Below, in pieces: positions 8,827-18,128 of a stretch of 32,611 nucleotides of DNA. The notes under the pieces were generated by a model. It ran no database searches, was not told the origin of the DNA, and saw nothing but the letters and a program-made list of their open reading frames with translations. A program made the translations under genes and the position numbers. The stretch lies in assembly GCA_021808815.1 (NCBI GenBank), contig JAKBAT010000005.1, forward strand, positions 1 through 32,611, in the 5' to 3' direction. The stretch is from Pseudomonadota bacterium. GTDB lineage: Bacteria > Pseudomonadota > Gammaproteobacteria > Burkholderiales > Ferrovaceae. Every line of letters starts with the position of its first letter. The stretch's first letter is position 1.

Positions 8827-10215
8827 GTGCATATCCATATCCTGGGCATTTGCGGTACCTTCATGGGGGGCGTGGCCGTGCTCGCCCAGGCGGCAGGCCA
8901 TCGGGTCACCGGCTGCGATGCACAGGTCTACCCCCCCATGAGTACGCAGCTCGAAAGCCAGGGCATTACCCTGATCGAAGGTTTTGACGCCGCCCAGTTG
9001 CACCTGGAGCCTGACCTGTTCGTGGTGGGGAACGTGATTTCCCGTGGCAACCCCCTCATGGAGGCGATTCTCGACCGCGGCCTGGCTTACGTGTCGGGAC
9101 CCCAGTGGCTTGCCGACAACATCCTGCGTCACTGTCGCGTGCTGGCAGTGGCCGGAACCCACGGGAAGACCACCACCAGCGCCCTGGTGGCCTGGATACT
9201 GGAGGTTGCCGGCGCGGCCCCGGGGTTCCTGATCGGGGGGGTGCCGGGCAACTTTGCGGCCTCTGCCCGCCTGCCGGAAGGCTGGAATCCGCGCCTTCAG
9301 GAGCACGATGCACGACCCTGGTTCGTGATCGAAGCGGATGAATACGACACGGCATTTTTCGACAAGCGTTCCAAGTTTGTGCATTACCGGCCCCAGGTGG
9401 CCGTTCTCAATAACCTGGAGTTCGACCATGCCGACATTTTTCCGGATCTGTCGGCCATCATGGTGCAGTTCCACCACCTGGTGCGTACGGTGCCCCGTGC
9501 GGGCTGCCTGGTGGTGAACGGCCGGGACGACCGGTTGCAACAGGTGTTGCGCATGGGATGCTGGTCAACCGTGGAAACCTTTGGTTCTGCGGAGGGCTGG
9601 GACACGGAACAGGATGCTGCAGCGGGAATCCTGGCGTTGCGTCACCGTGGCGAACCGGCCGGTGTCCTGGAGCACTGGCCCCTGCTGGGGGAACATAACC
9701 GCCAGAATGCGCTGGCCGCAGTGCTGGCGGCGCGTTGTACCGGCGTTCCCGTCCCGGCGGCGCTGGCCTCCCTGGCGGGTTTCAAGGGTGTCCGGCGGCG
9801 TATGGAAATACGCGGAACGGTCCGGGGCGTGACCGTTTACGACGATTTTGCCCACCACCCCACGGCCATCCGGACCACGCTGGAAGGATTGCGCCGGACG
9901 CTGGGCCCCGGCGAACGGATTCTGGCGGTCCTCGAACCCCGTTCCAACACCATGAAAATGGGCGTGTGGGCGGACGCATTGGCCAACAGTCTCGTGCAGG
10001 CCGACCTGGTGTTCTGTCATGGGGCCCAGGCCGGATGGGATGTGGCATCTGCCCTGGCCCCCCTGGGCGACCGGGCGGTCGTGGAAGAAACCCTGGAGGG
10101 GTTGGTGCAGGCCATCGTGCAGGCGGCGAAGGCGGGCGACCATGTCCTGGTGATGAGCAATGGGGGATTTGGTGGCATCCATGACAGATTACTGAAACAA
10201 CTGGCGGGGACATGA
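8827..10215 (+). CDS. mpl: UDP-N-acetylmuramate:L-Ala-gamma-D-Glu-meso-DAP ligase Mpl
   Basis: 462-residue Mur-ligase homologue that attaches the tripeptide L-Ala-D-Glu-meso-DAP, recovered from old peptidoglycan, to UDP-MurNAc. It is a cytoplasmic cell-wall recycling enzyme. Seen here: the N-terminal nucleotide-sugar motif HILGICGTFMGG; the ATP P-loop AGTHGKTTTSAL at about 111-122; EADEYDTAFFDKRSKF, a stretch that distinguishes Mpl from MurC; the central HNRQNALAA; and DDFAHHPTAI in the last third. The start is GTG 8827 with GGAAGGGG just upstream. It sits 18 bp after metH and 7 bp before the RNB gene, so it is probably part of the same transcript. Confidence 0.95.
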   Translation: MHIHILGICGTFMGGVAVLAQAAGHRVTGCDAQVYPPMSTQLESQGITLIEGFDAAQLHLEPDLFVVGNVISRGNPLMEAILDRGLAYVSGPQWLADNILRHCRVLAVAGTHGKTTTSALVAWILEVAGAAPGFLIGGVPGNFAASARLPEGWNPRLQEHDARPWFVIEADEYDTAFFDKRSKFVHYRPQVAVLNNLEFDHADIFPDLSAIMVQFHHLVRTVPRAGCLVVNGRDDRLQQVLRMGCWSTVETFGSAEGWDTEQDAAAGILALRHRGEPAGVLEHWPLLGEHNRQNALAAVLAARCTGVPVPAALASLAGFKGVRRRMEIRGTVRGVTVYDDFAHHPTAIRTTLEGLRRTLGPGERILAVLEPRSNTMKMGVWADALANSLVQADLVFCHGAQAGWDVASALAPLGDRAVVEETLEGLVQAIVQAAKAGDHVLVMSNGGFGGIHDRLLKQLAGT

Positions 10216-10222
10216 GGGTGCC

Positions 10223-12085
10223 ATGAACGTGTTTTATGAAGAGGAGGGAAGCCTGAAAGCCGCCAGTGTCATGGCGGAGTCCGCCCAAAGCCTGCAAGTG
10301 GAAACTCCCCACGGCAAGCGCAGCAAAATCAGGTCCAGTGCCGTATTGTTCCGTTTTGAGCGTCCTGCGGCCGGCGAATTGATGCAGGCAGCCCAGAAGC
10401 TGGCGGACGGGTTGGACGTGGAGCTGCTGTGGTCGGCCTGCACCCCCGAGCAGGAAGTGGGATTCGAATCCCTCGCGGAGACGTACGTGGGCCATCGCCC
10501 CAGCCCTGAAGAGCTGGCGGCAGTGCTGCTGCGCCTGCAGGCGGCCCCCGTCTATTTTTATCGCAAGGGGCGCGGGCGTTTCCGTCCGGCTCCCGAGGCG
10601 AATGTCCAGGCCGCCCTGGCGGGCCTGGAAAAAAAACGGCAGCTGGAGGTCCGGAAACAGGAGGCCCTTGCCGCAATCCGCAGCGGGCAACTGCCCGAGT
10701 GGATCGTCGAAGGGCTGCCTGCCCTGCTCTACCATCCCGACAAGAATACCTGGGCCTACAAAACGCTGGAGGCCGCCAGCGCCGACCAGCACCAGACCAT
10801 TCCGCAGCTGCTGGTACGTTGTGGTGCATTGCGGGACAGCCGGGCCTGGCACGAAGGCCGGTTCCAGTTTGAATATTTTGGCCCTCTCCCCGCCGGCCTG
10901 CGCCATGACCTGAGGGAGGATTTTTCCACCCTGCCCCTCTCGCCCGTCCGAGCCTTCAGCATCGACGATGCTTTCACCACCGAAATCGACGACGCGTTCA
11001 GCGTGACCGAACGGGATGAAGCGCACTGGGAAGTGGGCATTCACATTGCCGCTCCCGGCCTCGGGTTCGCACCGGGGTCACCGCTGCAGGCAGTGGCCGA
11101 CGCCCGCTTGTCCACGGTCTACATGCCGGGCAGCAAAATTGCCATGCTCCCGGACCAGGTGATTGCGGCCCATACGCTGCAGGAAGGGCGGGCCAATCCG
11201 GTGCTGTCGCTGTTGCTGACGGTGCGGAAGCAAGACCTTGCCGTGGTGGCCCGGGATTCCCGCATGGAACGGGTGGTGGTGGCGCAAAACCTGCGCTTGC
11301 ATGTGCTGGAAACCTGTTTCGACCCGGAACAGGAGGCCGGGCCGCATGAATTTCATGCCCCCCTGCGCCTGCTCTGGCAACTGGCGCAACAGCTCGCCCG
11401 ACTGCGCGGAGTGGGGGAACGTCCGCCCCAACGCTTCAGGGATTTCACCTTTGTGGTGGAAAACGACCATGTGACCATTACGGAACGGGCGCGGGGAGCG
11501 CCACTGGACATGCTGGTGGCGGAACTCATGATCGAGGTCAATGCCTCCTGGGCCAGGATGCTGGCCGCGGCCGGAGTGCCCGCCCTGTACCGTACCCAGG
11601 TGAATGGCAAAACGCGTCTGTCGGTCGATCCCGCTCCGCACGAGGGGCTGGGAGTGGCGCAATATGTCTGGTCCAGCTCGCCGTTGCGGCGCTATGTGGA
11701 CCTGGTCAACCAGTGGCAGATGATCAGTCTGCTCACGGGGCAACCGGCCCCGTTCTCGGACCAGAAAGGTGAACTGACGGCACTGGCCCTGCGCTTCGAA
11801 ACGGCCTACGATGCCTATGCAGAGTTCCAGCGCAACATGGAGCGTTACTGGAGCCTGCGCTGGTTGCAACAGGAACGGCCCGGGACCTGCGATGCCGTGA
11901 TGTTGCGCGATGGCGTGGCCCGTTTTGACTGCTTGCCCCTGACTGCCAAGGTACAGGGGGCCGCGCAATTGTTGCCAGGCACCCGGATTCGGGTGCAACT
12001 GGATCGTCTCGACGAGTGGGACATGACCGTGGTCTGTCACTTGATAGAAATTCTGGAGCCGCTGGCGGGCGTTTCGGAACCATGA
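10223..12085 (+). CDS. RNase II/RNB-domain exoribonuclease
   Basis: 620-residue protein with an RNB catalytic domain, related to RNase II/R, which degrade RNA from the 3' end using Mg2+. The metal-binding block reads SIDDAFTTEIDDAF: D248, D256 and D257 align with E. coli RNase II D201, D209 and D210, while the D207 position is E254. The second signature, SPLRRYVDLVNQ, is at 486-497. The first 230 residues show no obvious cold-shock pair, and the C-terminal S1-like part is short, so this is a divergent branch and not classical rnb or rnr. Substrates are unknown. It starts 7 bp after mpl (GAGGG ribosome site), and its stop overlaps the tonB-like start (ATGA). Confidence 0.88.
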   Translation: MNVFYEEEGSLKAASVMAESAQSLQVETPHGKRSKIRSSAVLFRFERPAAGELMQAAQKLADGLDVELLWSACTPEQEVGFESLAETYVGHRPSPEELAAVLLRLQAAPVYFYRKGRGRFRPAPEANVQAALAGLEKKRQLEVRKQEALAAIRSGQLPEWIVEGLPALLYHPDKNTWAYKTLEAASADQHQTIPQLLVRCGALRDSRAWHEGRFQFEYFGPLPAGLRHDLREDFSTLPLSPVRAFSIDDAFTTEIDDAFSVTERDEAHWEVGIHIAAPGLGFAPGSPLQAVADARLSTVYMPGSKIAMLPDQVIAAHTLQEGRANPVLSLLLTVRKQDLAVVARDSRMERVVVAQNLRLHVLETCFDPEQEAGPHEFHAPLRLLWQLAQQLARLRGVGERPPQRFRDFTFVVENDHVTITERARGAPLDMLVAELMIEVNASWARMLAAAGVPALYRTQVNGKTRLSVDPAPHEGLGVAQYVWSSSPLRRYVDLVNQWQMISLLTGQPAPFSDQKGELTALALRFETAYDAYAEFQRNMERYWSLRWLQQERPGTCDAVMLRDGVARFDCLPLTAKVQGAAQLLPGTRIRVQLDRLDEWDMTVVCHLIEILEPLAGVSEP

Positions 12086-12795
12086 CGCCTGCGCAGCGAC
12101 TGACCCTGGCGGTCGGGGCCTCCCTGATACTGCACGGGTGGGGGCTGTTCCTCCTTCCCGCGCAGCACCGTGTTTCCCACAGGACGGCTGAGGCTGACCC
12201 GCTGCTCCAGATCGAACTCACCCCCGACATCCCGGCACCGGCGTTGCCGCTGGCCCAGGCACCGGATCACCCCGCGCCGCACCACCGGCCGGTGGTCGGG
12301 CACAAAGCGTCGCCTCCGCCGATCGAGCCCCCGAAACATACGGTCCTGGCGGAGCCTGCCCCTGCCGTCCCCGCGGAGGTGCGGGCGCGCAGTCTGCAGA
12401 TGGCACGCAGCGAGTTCGCGGACCCATTTGAGGGGCAGCGGTTGCGCCGTATATCACCGCGGAGCCGGGATGTGGTGTTTGGGCCTTACGAGGAAGCCTA
12501 CCGGCAAAAAGTGGAAGCGGTGGGAACGGTCAATTACCCACCTCCCGTCAACGGTCGCCGCCTGTATGGTACCGTGCGGCTGACGGCCATCCTGCGCCAG
12601 GATGGCAGCCTGGTCCAGGTGGACCTCATGCAGTCTTCCGGAAGTCCGGATCTGGATGATGCGGCATGCCGCATCATCCGCATGGCAGCGCCCTTTCAGC
12701 CGTTCACGCCAGACATGCGCGTCCAGGCCGACCTTGTGAGCATCACCCGTTCCTTCAACTTTGTGCGTGCTGGTGAGGCCATCCACAGTCAGTGA
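12082..12795 (+). CDS. TonB-family energy transducer
   Basis: 237 residues from ATG 12082, which overlaps the RNB stop as ATGA. The longer ORF start at 12016 lies inside the RNB gene and is rejected. Layout: a short cytoplasmic tail, one membrane anchor (about 9-26), a Pro/His-rich periplasmic spacer (about 45-100), and a C-terminal TonB domain (about 145-230) with NYPPPVNGRRLYG, LRQDGSLVQVDLMQSSGSPDLDD and FQPFTP. TonB proteins couple the proton motive force, through ExbB/ExbD, to outer-membrane receptors. No exbB, exbD or receptor is in the window, so the partner is unknown. An RNB-tonB pairing is familiar to me from other Betaproteobacteria. The last 7 bp overlap convergent prlC. Confidence 0.87.
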   Translation: MTPAQRLTLAVGASLILHGWGLFLLPAQHRVSHRTAEADPLLQIELTPDIPAPALPLAQAPDHPAPHHRPVVGHKASPPPIEPPKHTVLAEPAPAVPAEVRARSLQMARSEFADPFEGQRLRRISPRSRDVVFGPYEEAYRQKVEAVGTVNYPPPVNGRRLYGTVRLTAILRQDGSLVQVDLMQSSGSPDLDDAACRIIRMAAPFQPFTPDMRVQADLVSITRSFNFVRAGEAIHSQ

Positions 12796-14834
12796 GCGGT
12801 AGCATGGCCTTCAGTGCCGCTCATGCCGTGATGGCGCAGCAAGGCGTCGAGCTGGGGAGGACGGCCCCGGAATGCCACGAAGGATTCCATGGCGGGGCGG
12901 CTTCCCCCCCGTTCCAGGATTTCGCGACAAAACCGGTTCCCGGTGGAGCGGTCCAGGATGCCGTTTTCCTCGAACAGTCCGTAGGCATCGGCAGACAGCA
13001 CTTCTGCCCACTTGTAGCTGTAATAGCCTGCCGCGTAGCCCCCCGCAAAAATATGGGAAAAGCCGTTGGGAAAGCGGTGCCAGGCCGGGGGATGCACCAC
13101 GGCGACGGACTCCCGGATGCGTTCCAGCAGTTGCAACGGGCCGTCATCCTGGGCCAGGCCCACGTGGAGTTCCATGTCGAACAGGGCGAATTCGATCTGG
13201 CGCACGGTAAACATGCCGCTCTGAAAATGGCGTGCGGCCAGCATGCGGTCAAACAGCGCGCGCGGCAAGGGCGTGCCGTGTTCCACATGGCGGGTCATGC
13301 CGGACAGCACTTCCCATTCCCAGCAAAAGTTTTCCATGAACTGACTGGGGAGTTCCACGGCATCCCACTCCACGCCATTGATGCCGGAAATCGGCAAGTC
13401 TTCCATCCGGGTCAGCAAATGATGGAGTCCGTGCCCGAATTCGTGAAACAGGGTAATGACTTCATCGTGAGTGAAGGTGGCAGGTTTACCGCCGACTGGT
13501 CCGGAAAAGTTGCAGGTGAGGTAGGCCACAGGGGTTTGCACCGCGTTGCCCACCCGGCGACGCGTGATGGCATCGTCCATCCAGGCGCCACCGCGTTTTC
13601 CCGGACGCGCATAGAGGTCCAGGTAAAACTGGCCCACGAGGTCCCCCTGCGGGTTGAGCAAGTCGTAAAACCGGGTATCGGCATGCCAGGTGGGGGCGGG
13701 CGCAGGATGCACGGTCAGGCCGTACAGGCGGTTGATGACGGCAAACAGCCCTTCCAGAACCTGTTCTTCGGGAAAATACTGTTTCACCTCCAGGTCGGAA
13801 AACGCATAGCGCTTCTGGCGCAGCTTTTCCGATACGAAGGCCACGTCCCACGCGGCCACCTGGTCCATGCCGAGCTCCTGACGGGCGAATGCGGTCAGTT
13901 CTTCCCAGTCGCGCAGGGCATAGGGCCTGGCACGGGAGGCCAGGTCCTTCAGGAAGTGCAGCACGGCCTCGGGGGATTCCGCCATCTTGGCTTCGAGGGA
14001 AAGTTCCGCAAAATTGCAGAACCCCAGCACGGCAGCCTCTTCGGCGCGCAGTGCCAGCAGGTTCCGGATCAGGGGGGTATTGTCCCATTCTCCGGGCCCG
14101 AATTCCGATGCGCGGGTTGCGTAGGCACGGTACATGCGCTCGCGCAGTGGCCGAGCCTCGGCATATTGCATGACGGGCAGGTAGCAGGGGGCGTGCAGTG
14201 TCAGCTTCCAGCCGGACAGGCCGTCTTTCATCGCGGTTTCACGGGCGGCCTCCACCACGTCGTCCGGCAGTCCGGCCAGCTCGGCGGGGTCGCTCACCAG
14301 GTGCCCGAAAGCGTTGGTGGCATCCAGAATGTTTTGTTCGAAGCGTGCGCCTTGCGCTGCCATGGTTTCCTGGATTTCCAGAAAGCGTGACTTCTCCGCG
14401 GGGGGGAGTTCGGCACCGCCCAGCCGGAAATCGCGCAGGGCATTTTCCACAATGCGCTGCCGGGCAGGAGACAGCTGTTCGAACAGGGTGCTGTGGTGCA
14501 GGGCGGAATACCCGGCAAACAGGCCGTCGTGCTGGGCCAGTCCGGCCCAGTACTGGGTGATGTGGGGAAGGTGGGCGTTATAGGCATCCCGCAATGCCGG
14601 TGTATTGACGACCGCATTGAGATGGGACACCTGGCTCCAGGCGCGGGACAGGCGTTCGTTGGCATTTTCCAGGGGCAGCACGAAGGTTTCCCAGGTGGGG
14701 TTGCCGGCATGGGCCAGCACCTGTTCCAGGACCTGGTGATTTTCAGCCACGAGGGCTTCCACGGCAGGACCCACATGTTCGGGGAGAATGTCGGCAAAGC
14801 GGGGCAGGCCCGAAAAATCGAGTAAGGGATTCAT
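12789..14834 (-). CDS. prlC: Oligopeptidase A (M3 family metallopeptidase)
   Basis: 681-residue cytosolic zinc peptidase, the usual length for PrlC/OpdA (680 in E. coli), which degrades short peptides including cleaved signal peptides. The zinc motif HEFGH is at 464-468, with the third ligand in the downstream helix (VEWDAVELPSQFMENF, about 488-503). The N-terminal helical part (NPLLDFSGLPRFADILPEHV) is also characteristic. It is last in the minus-strand operon yqgE-ruvX-pyrB-pyrC', starting 10 bp after the pyrC' stop with GAGG about 10 nt upstream of the ATG. Its functional link with pyrimidine genes is not obvious. Its 3' end overlaps the tonB-like gene by 7 bp. Confidence 0.95.
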   Translation of the reverse strand: MNPLLDFSGLPRFADILPEHVGPAVEALVAENHQVLEQVLAHAGNPTWETFVLPLENANERLSRAWSQVSHLNAVVNTPALRDAYNAHLPHITQYWAGLAQHDGLFAGYSALHHSTLFEQLSPARQRIVENALRDFRLGGAELPPAEKSRFLEIQETMAAQGARFEQNILDATNAFGHLVSDPAELAGLPDDVVEAARETAMKDGLSGWKLTLHAPCYLPVMQYAEARPLRERMYRAYATRASEFGPGEWDNTPLIRNLLALRAEEAAVLGFCNFAELSLEAKMAESPEAVLHFLKDLASRARPYALRDWEELTAFARQELGMDQVAAWDVAFVSEKLRQKRYAFSDLEVKQYFPEEQVLEGLFAVINRLYGLTVHPAPAPTWHADTRFYDLLNPQGDLVGQFYLDLYARPGKRGGAWMDDAITRRRVGNAVQTPVAYLTCNFSGPVGGKPATFTHDEVITLFHEFGHGLHHLLTRMEDLPISGINGVEWDAVELPSQFMENFCWEWEVLSGMTRHVEHGTPLPRALFDRMLAARHFQSGMFTVRQIEFALFDMELHVGLAQDDGPLQLLERIRESVAVVHPPAWHRFPNGFSHIFAGGYAAGYYSYKWAEVLSADAYGLFEENGILDRSTGNRFCREILERGGSRPAMESFVAFRGRPPQLDALLRHHGMSGTEGHATAH

Positions 14835-14844
14835 GCAGGGGACC

Positions 14845-16128
14845 TCAGGCGCGGGCGTCTTCGTAGATCAGGAAACCGCCCACAATGGTATGGGAAACTT
14901 TGCCTTGCAGGGGCAGGTTGAGGAACGGCGTGTTCTTCCCTTGGCTTTTCAGGGACTGGGGAGTGACCACCCACTCCTGCGCGGGATTGAAAATGCACAC
15001 GTCGGCCGGGCTGCCCAGGGTAATCTGCCCGGCAGGAATGCCGAGGATCCGCGCGGGATCTGCCGTGATCCGGGAGAGCGCCTGGGGCAACGCAATGCCC
15101 GATTCCCGCGCCCATTGCAGGGCGAGCGGCAGCAGCAGCTCGAGTCCGGTGGCCCCGGGTTCCGCGGCTTCGAAGGGAACCTGCTTCGTTTCCGCATTCA
15201 CCGGGGAATGGTCGGAAACCAGGGCATCCACGATGCCCTCCGCCAGCCCCGCACGGAGCGCGTCGCGATCCCGCAGGCTGCGCAGGGGAGGAATGAGGTG
15301 GCAGTGGGGATTGAAAAATCCGATGTCGTGTTCGGTCAGGTGCAGCTGGTTGATGGAGATGTCGCAGGTCACCGGCAACCCCTCCTGCTTGGCGGCGCGC
15401 ACCAGCTCGAGGCCGGCAGCACTGGACAGCCGGCACAGGTGGACGTGGGCCTGGGTGTGTCGCACCAGGTGCAGTATGGTGGAGAGCGCAATTGTTTCCG
15501 CGCAGGCGGGGATGGGGGGCAGTCCCAGCCGGGTGGCCACTTCCCCATCGTGTGCCACGCCTCCCCGTGCCAGGTGGGGATCCAGGGGTTGCAGCCAGAC
15601 TGCGAATCCGAACGTGGCGGCATAATCCAGGGCGCGTGACAGAACCTGGGTGTCCATGAGCGGGGCATTGGCCTGGGAGAAGGCAACGCACCCCGCTTCG
15701 CGCAGTTCCCCCATTTCCGTCAGGCGGGTGCCCTGCAACTGCTGGGTCAAGGCGCCAAGGGGGTACACATTGGTCTGGTTGCGGCCTTTGGCACGGTGTT
15801 TCAGCATTTCCACCAGCCCCGGTTCGTCCAGGGGGGGATCCGTATCCGGTGGGCAGGAGAGGCTGGTAACTCCTCCGACGGTGGCGGCAAACATTTCGCT
15901 TTCCAGCTTGGCCAGGTACTCATAGCCGGGTTCACGCAAACGGGCGGCCAGATCCACCAGTCCCGGCATGACAATCTTGTGGCGTGCGTCGATGATCCGG
16001 TTGGGGGTAAACCCGGCAGGCTGGAGGCCCAGTCCGACGATTTTCCCGGCAGCAATGAAAACGTCCTGGACGGCATCGTCGCCGGTGGCGGGATTGATGA
16101 CCCGCCCATGGGAGATCTGGATTTTCAT
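14845..16128 (-). CDS. pyrC': Dihydroorotase homologue without metal-binding histidines (PyrC' type)
   Basis: 427-residue member of the class I dihydroorotase family. Active enzymes carry D-x-H-x-H-x-R-E-P near residue 60 to bind zinc. Here the segment is [13 protein letters not shown], so both histidines are replaced (A61 and R63) while D59, R65, E66 and P67 remain. The later DHSP (306-309) is kept, but the TPHH-type block is not recognisable. Loss of the HxH pair is the hallmark of the non-catalytic PyrC' of Pseudomonas, which is a structural partner of aspartate transcarbamoylase. I infer the same role here, with a working PyrC encoded elsewhere. It starts inside the pyrB stop (ATGA, 4-bp overlap), supporting assembly with PyrB. 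Automatic annotation may wrongly call it active. Confidence 0.92.
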   Translation of the reverse strand: MKIQISHGRVINPATGDDAVQDVFIAAGKIVGLGLQPAGFTPNRIIDARHKIVMPGLVDLAARLREPGYEYLAKLESEMFAATVGGVTSLSCPPDTDPPLDEPGLVEMLKHRAKGRNQTNVYPLGALTQQLQGTRLTEMGELREAGCVAFSQANAPLMDTQVLSRALDYAATFGFAVWLQPLDPHLARGGVAHDGEVATRLGLPPIPACAETIALSTILHLVRHTQAHVHLCRLSSAAGLELVRAAKQEGLPVTCDISINQLHLTEHDIGFFNPHCHLIPPLRSLRDRDALRAGLAEGIVDALVSDHSPVNAETKQVPFEAAEPGATGLELLLPLALQWARESGIALPQALSRITADPARILGIPAGQITLGSPADVCIFNPAQEWVVTPQSLKSQGKNTPFLNLPLQGKVSHTIVGGFLIYEDARA

Positions 16129-17093
16129 GAGGTTGCGCTGCTCCGCTCACCGGCCAGGATGGCCATGACCGCCATGCGCACGGCAATGCCGAAGGTCACC
16201 TGTTTCAGAATGACGGATTGCATGCCATCGGCCACTTCGGAATCGATTTCCACCCCCCGGTTCATGGGGCCGGGGTGCATGACGATGGCATCCGGTTTGG
16301 CGCGGGCCAGCTTGGCCGGCGTCAGTCCATAATACTTGAAATACTCGTCGCGGCTGGGCAGCAGGGCGCCATTCATGCGTTCGTTCTGCAGGCGCAGCAT
16401 GATGACCACATCCACGTCCCGCAGGCCCTGGGCCATGTCGTGAAAAACCTGGACTCCCAGCTGTTCCACATCCCGCGGGATCAGGGTCTTGGGGCCGATG
16501 ACCCGGACTTCCGGCACGTGCAGGGTGGTCAGGGCATGAATCTGGGAGCGGGCGACACGGGAATGCTGGACATCGCCCACGATGGCCACCTTGAGCGATT
16601 CGAAGCTCTTCTTGAAGTGCCGGATGGTATACATGTCCAGCAAGGCCTGCGTGGGGTGGGCATGGCGGCCGTCGCCGGCGTTGATCACGTGGATGCCAGG
16701 CGCCACGTGATTGGCAATCAGGTGGGCGGCACCACTTTCGGCATGTCGTACGACGAACATGTCGGCCTGCATGGCCGACAGGTTGTCCACCGTATCGAGC
16801 AGGGTTTCCCCCTTGCTCTGGCTGGAAGCGTTGACGTTGAGGTTGATGACGTCGGCGGAGAGGCGTTTGGCCGCAATTTCAAAGGTCGTGCGCGTCCGCG
16901 TGGACGACTCGAAAAACAGGTTGAAGACAGACTTTCCCTGCAACAGCGGGACTTTTTTGATCTCCTGCTGCGCCACGTGCTCGAAACTGGCAGCGGTGTC
17001 CAGGATGTGGAGCAGCACCCCACGGGGCAAGCCTTCGATGGTCAGCAGGTGCTGCAGTTGTCCTTCGGCGGTGAGTTGCGGGTTGCCTTTCAT
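16125..17093 (-). CDS. pyrB: Aspartate carbamoyltransferase catalytic subunit PyrB
   Basis: 322 residues from ATG 17093. The longer ORF in the track extends into ruvX and is rejected. PyrB condenses carbamoyl phosphate with aspartate, the committed step of pyrimidine synthesis. Seen here: the carbamoyl-phosphate motif SSTRTR at 63-68, the SKGETLLDT loop (93-101), HPTQALLD, and MLRLQNERM in the aspartate domain. The start overlaps the ruvX stop (ATGA) and the stop overlaps the pyrC' start (ATGA), so all three are translationally coupled. With an adjacent PyrC' and no pyrI, it should form the Pseudomonas-like PyrB-PyrC' dodecamer. The pyrR gene that often sits between ruvX and pyrB is absent. 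Confidence 0.96.
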   Translation of the reverse strand: MKGNPQLTAEGQLQHLLTIEGLPRGVLLHILDTAASFEHVAQQEIKKVPLLQGKSVFNLFFESSTRTRTTFEIAAKRLSADVINLNVNASSQSKGETLLDTVDNLSAMQADMFVVRHAESGAAHLIANHVAPGIHVINAGDGRHAHPTQALLDMYTIRHFKKSFESLKVAIVGDVQHSRVARSQIHALTTLHVPEVRVIGPKTLIPRDVEQLGVQVFHDMAQGLRDVDVVIMLRLQNERMNGALLPSRDEYFKYYGLTPAKLARAKPDAIVMHPGPMNRGVEIDSEVADGMQSVILKQVTFGIAVRMAVMAILAGERSSATS

Positions 17094-17518
17094 GGGTGCC
17101 CCGCCGACAGATAACTTTTCAGGATCAATGCGGCGGCCTCGGCATGTTCCGCTTCGGCCCGTTGCTGGCGGGAGTAACCCCTTTCGCGCAGCAGGGCATC
17201 GGCCTCCAGGGAGGTGAAACGTTCGTCCACCAGGGTGGTGGGCAGGCCGTAGCGGGTGGTCAATTCGGCAGCGAAGTTCCGGCACTGGCGGGTCGAGACC
17301 TGTTCCGAGCCGGAAGCATCCAGGGGGAGCCCCACCACCAGCCGGACGGGGGCCCATTCCTTCAGCAACCGTTCCACCGCCTGCCAGCGGGCAGCCCGCG
17401 TGGTGCAGCGGATCGTTTCCAGGGGGCGGCATATCCCGTTCCCGGCAACGCCCACGGCCACCCCGGTGTATTTGAGTCCGAAATCGAAGGCCAGCACGGC
17501 GCCTGGTGTCTCAGGCAT
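17090..17518 (-). CDS. ruvX: RuvX/YqgF-type Holliday junction resolvase-like protein
   Basis: 142 residues from ATG 17518. A GTG 12 bp further upstream is possible but has no ribosome site. RuvX/YqgF is an RNase H-fold nuclease linked to 16S rRNA 5'-end maturation in E. coli. Seen here: the first acidic residue D12 in [14 protein letters not shown], the [10 protein letters not shown] loop (61-70) and the second acidic site in [11 protein letters not shown] (98-106). The final acidic position, D in E. coli (VDSASA), appears as H in [11 protein letters not shown]; this rests on eye alignment only. It overlaps the yqgE stop by 8 bp and the pyrB start by 4 bp, within the minus-strand operon. Confidence 0.9.
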   Translation of the reverse strand: MPETPGAVLAFDFGLKYTGVAVGVAGNGICRPLETIRCTTRAARWQAVERLLKEWAPVRLVVGLPLDASGSEQVSTRQCRNFAAELTTRYGLPTTLVDERFTSLEADALLRERGYSRQQRAEAEHAEAAALILKSYLSAGHP

Positions 17519-18071
17519 GACCTGCTTCACCGGAAAGATAGGCCGGGTCCACTCCCAGGATGCTGAGCGCGGCAGACAGCCGGGATTCGGCAGGCAGCGC
17601 GAAGACCACTTCCATACGGGCTTCCACCGTCAGCCAGCTGTTCAGCTTGATTTCATGTTCCAGCTGCCCCGCCTCCCACCCGGCATAGCCCAGTGAAATC
17701 AGGGTGGAGAGCGGTCGCTGGCCGCGCCCCATTTCTTCCAGGATATCCCGGGAGGTGGTGAGTCCCACTTCCTCGCTGACGCGCAATGTGGAACGCCAGT
17801 GACCCAACGGGGAGTGCAGGACGAAGCCACGGTCGGTTTGTACCGGCCCCCCGAAGTAGACGGGTTGTTCTGACAGGGCGTCTTCGCTCAAGGGGATGTC
17901 GATCTGGTTGAACAGGGTCCCCAGGGTCATGTTCATGGGGCGGTTGACGACCAGACCCATGGCGCCGTGATCGTCATGGCGGCAAATGTAGGTCAGGGTT
18001 CCGGAAAAATTGGAGTCCTGCAGCGCCGGCATGGCGATCAGGAAATGGTTCGTGAGATTGACGGTCCCCAT
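17511..18071 (-). CDS. yqgE: YqgE/AlgH family protein
   Basis: 186 residues from ATG 18071; the ORF in the track runs further upstream across the divergent photolyase start and is rejected. The family signature is clear: [20 protein letters not shown] at the N terminus, [17 protein letters not shown], then [16 protein letters not shown] and [16 protein letters not shown]. The molecular function of YqgE is not established, although AlgH was first linked to alginate regulation in Pseudomonas. It is the first gene of the minus-strand operon yqgE-ruvX-pyrB-pyrC'-prlC, a very common pairing with ruvX. Its promoter must lie in or near the 57-bp gap shared with the photolyase gene; I could not identify a convincing -35/-10 pair there. 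Confidence 0.94.
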   Translation of the reverse strand: MGTVNLTNHFLIAMPALQDSNFSGTLTYICRHDDHGAMGLVVNRPMNMTLGTLFNQIDIPLSEDALSEQPVYFGGPVQTDRGFVLHSPLGHWRSTLRVSEEVGLTTSRDILEEMGRGQRPLSTLISLGYAGWEAGQLEHEIKLNSWLTVEARMEVVFALPAESRLSAALSILGVDPAYLSGEAGHA

Positions 18072-18128
18072 GGAGACAATTATCGCATATTCCGGATTCC
18101 GGGCCATGGAATGACATACCATGTGCGC

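Noticed and set aside
6379-9540. A 1053-codon open frame antisense to metH and mpl
   Set aside because: It is the mirror of a high-GC coding frame, rich in His/Gln/Arg/Gly with no domain I recognise, while the plus strand encodes two clear conserved enzymes. The long antisense frames at 3460-5085, 2126-3193 and 12792-14390 are rejected for the same reason.
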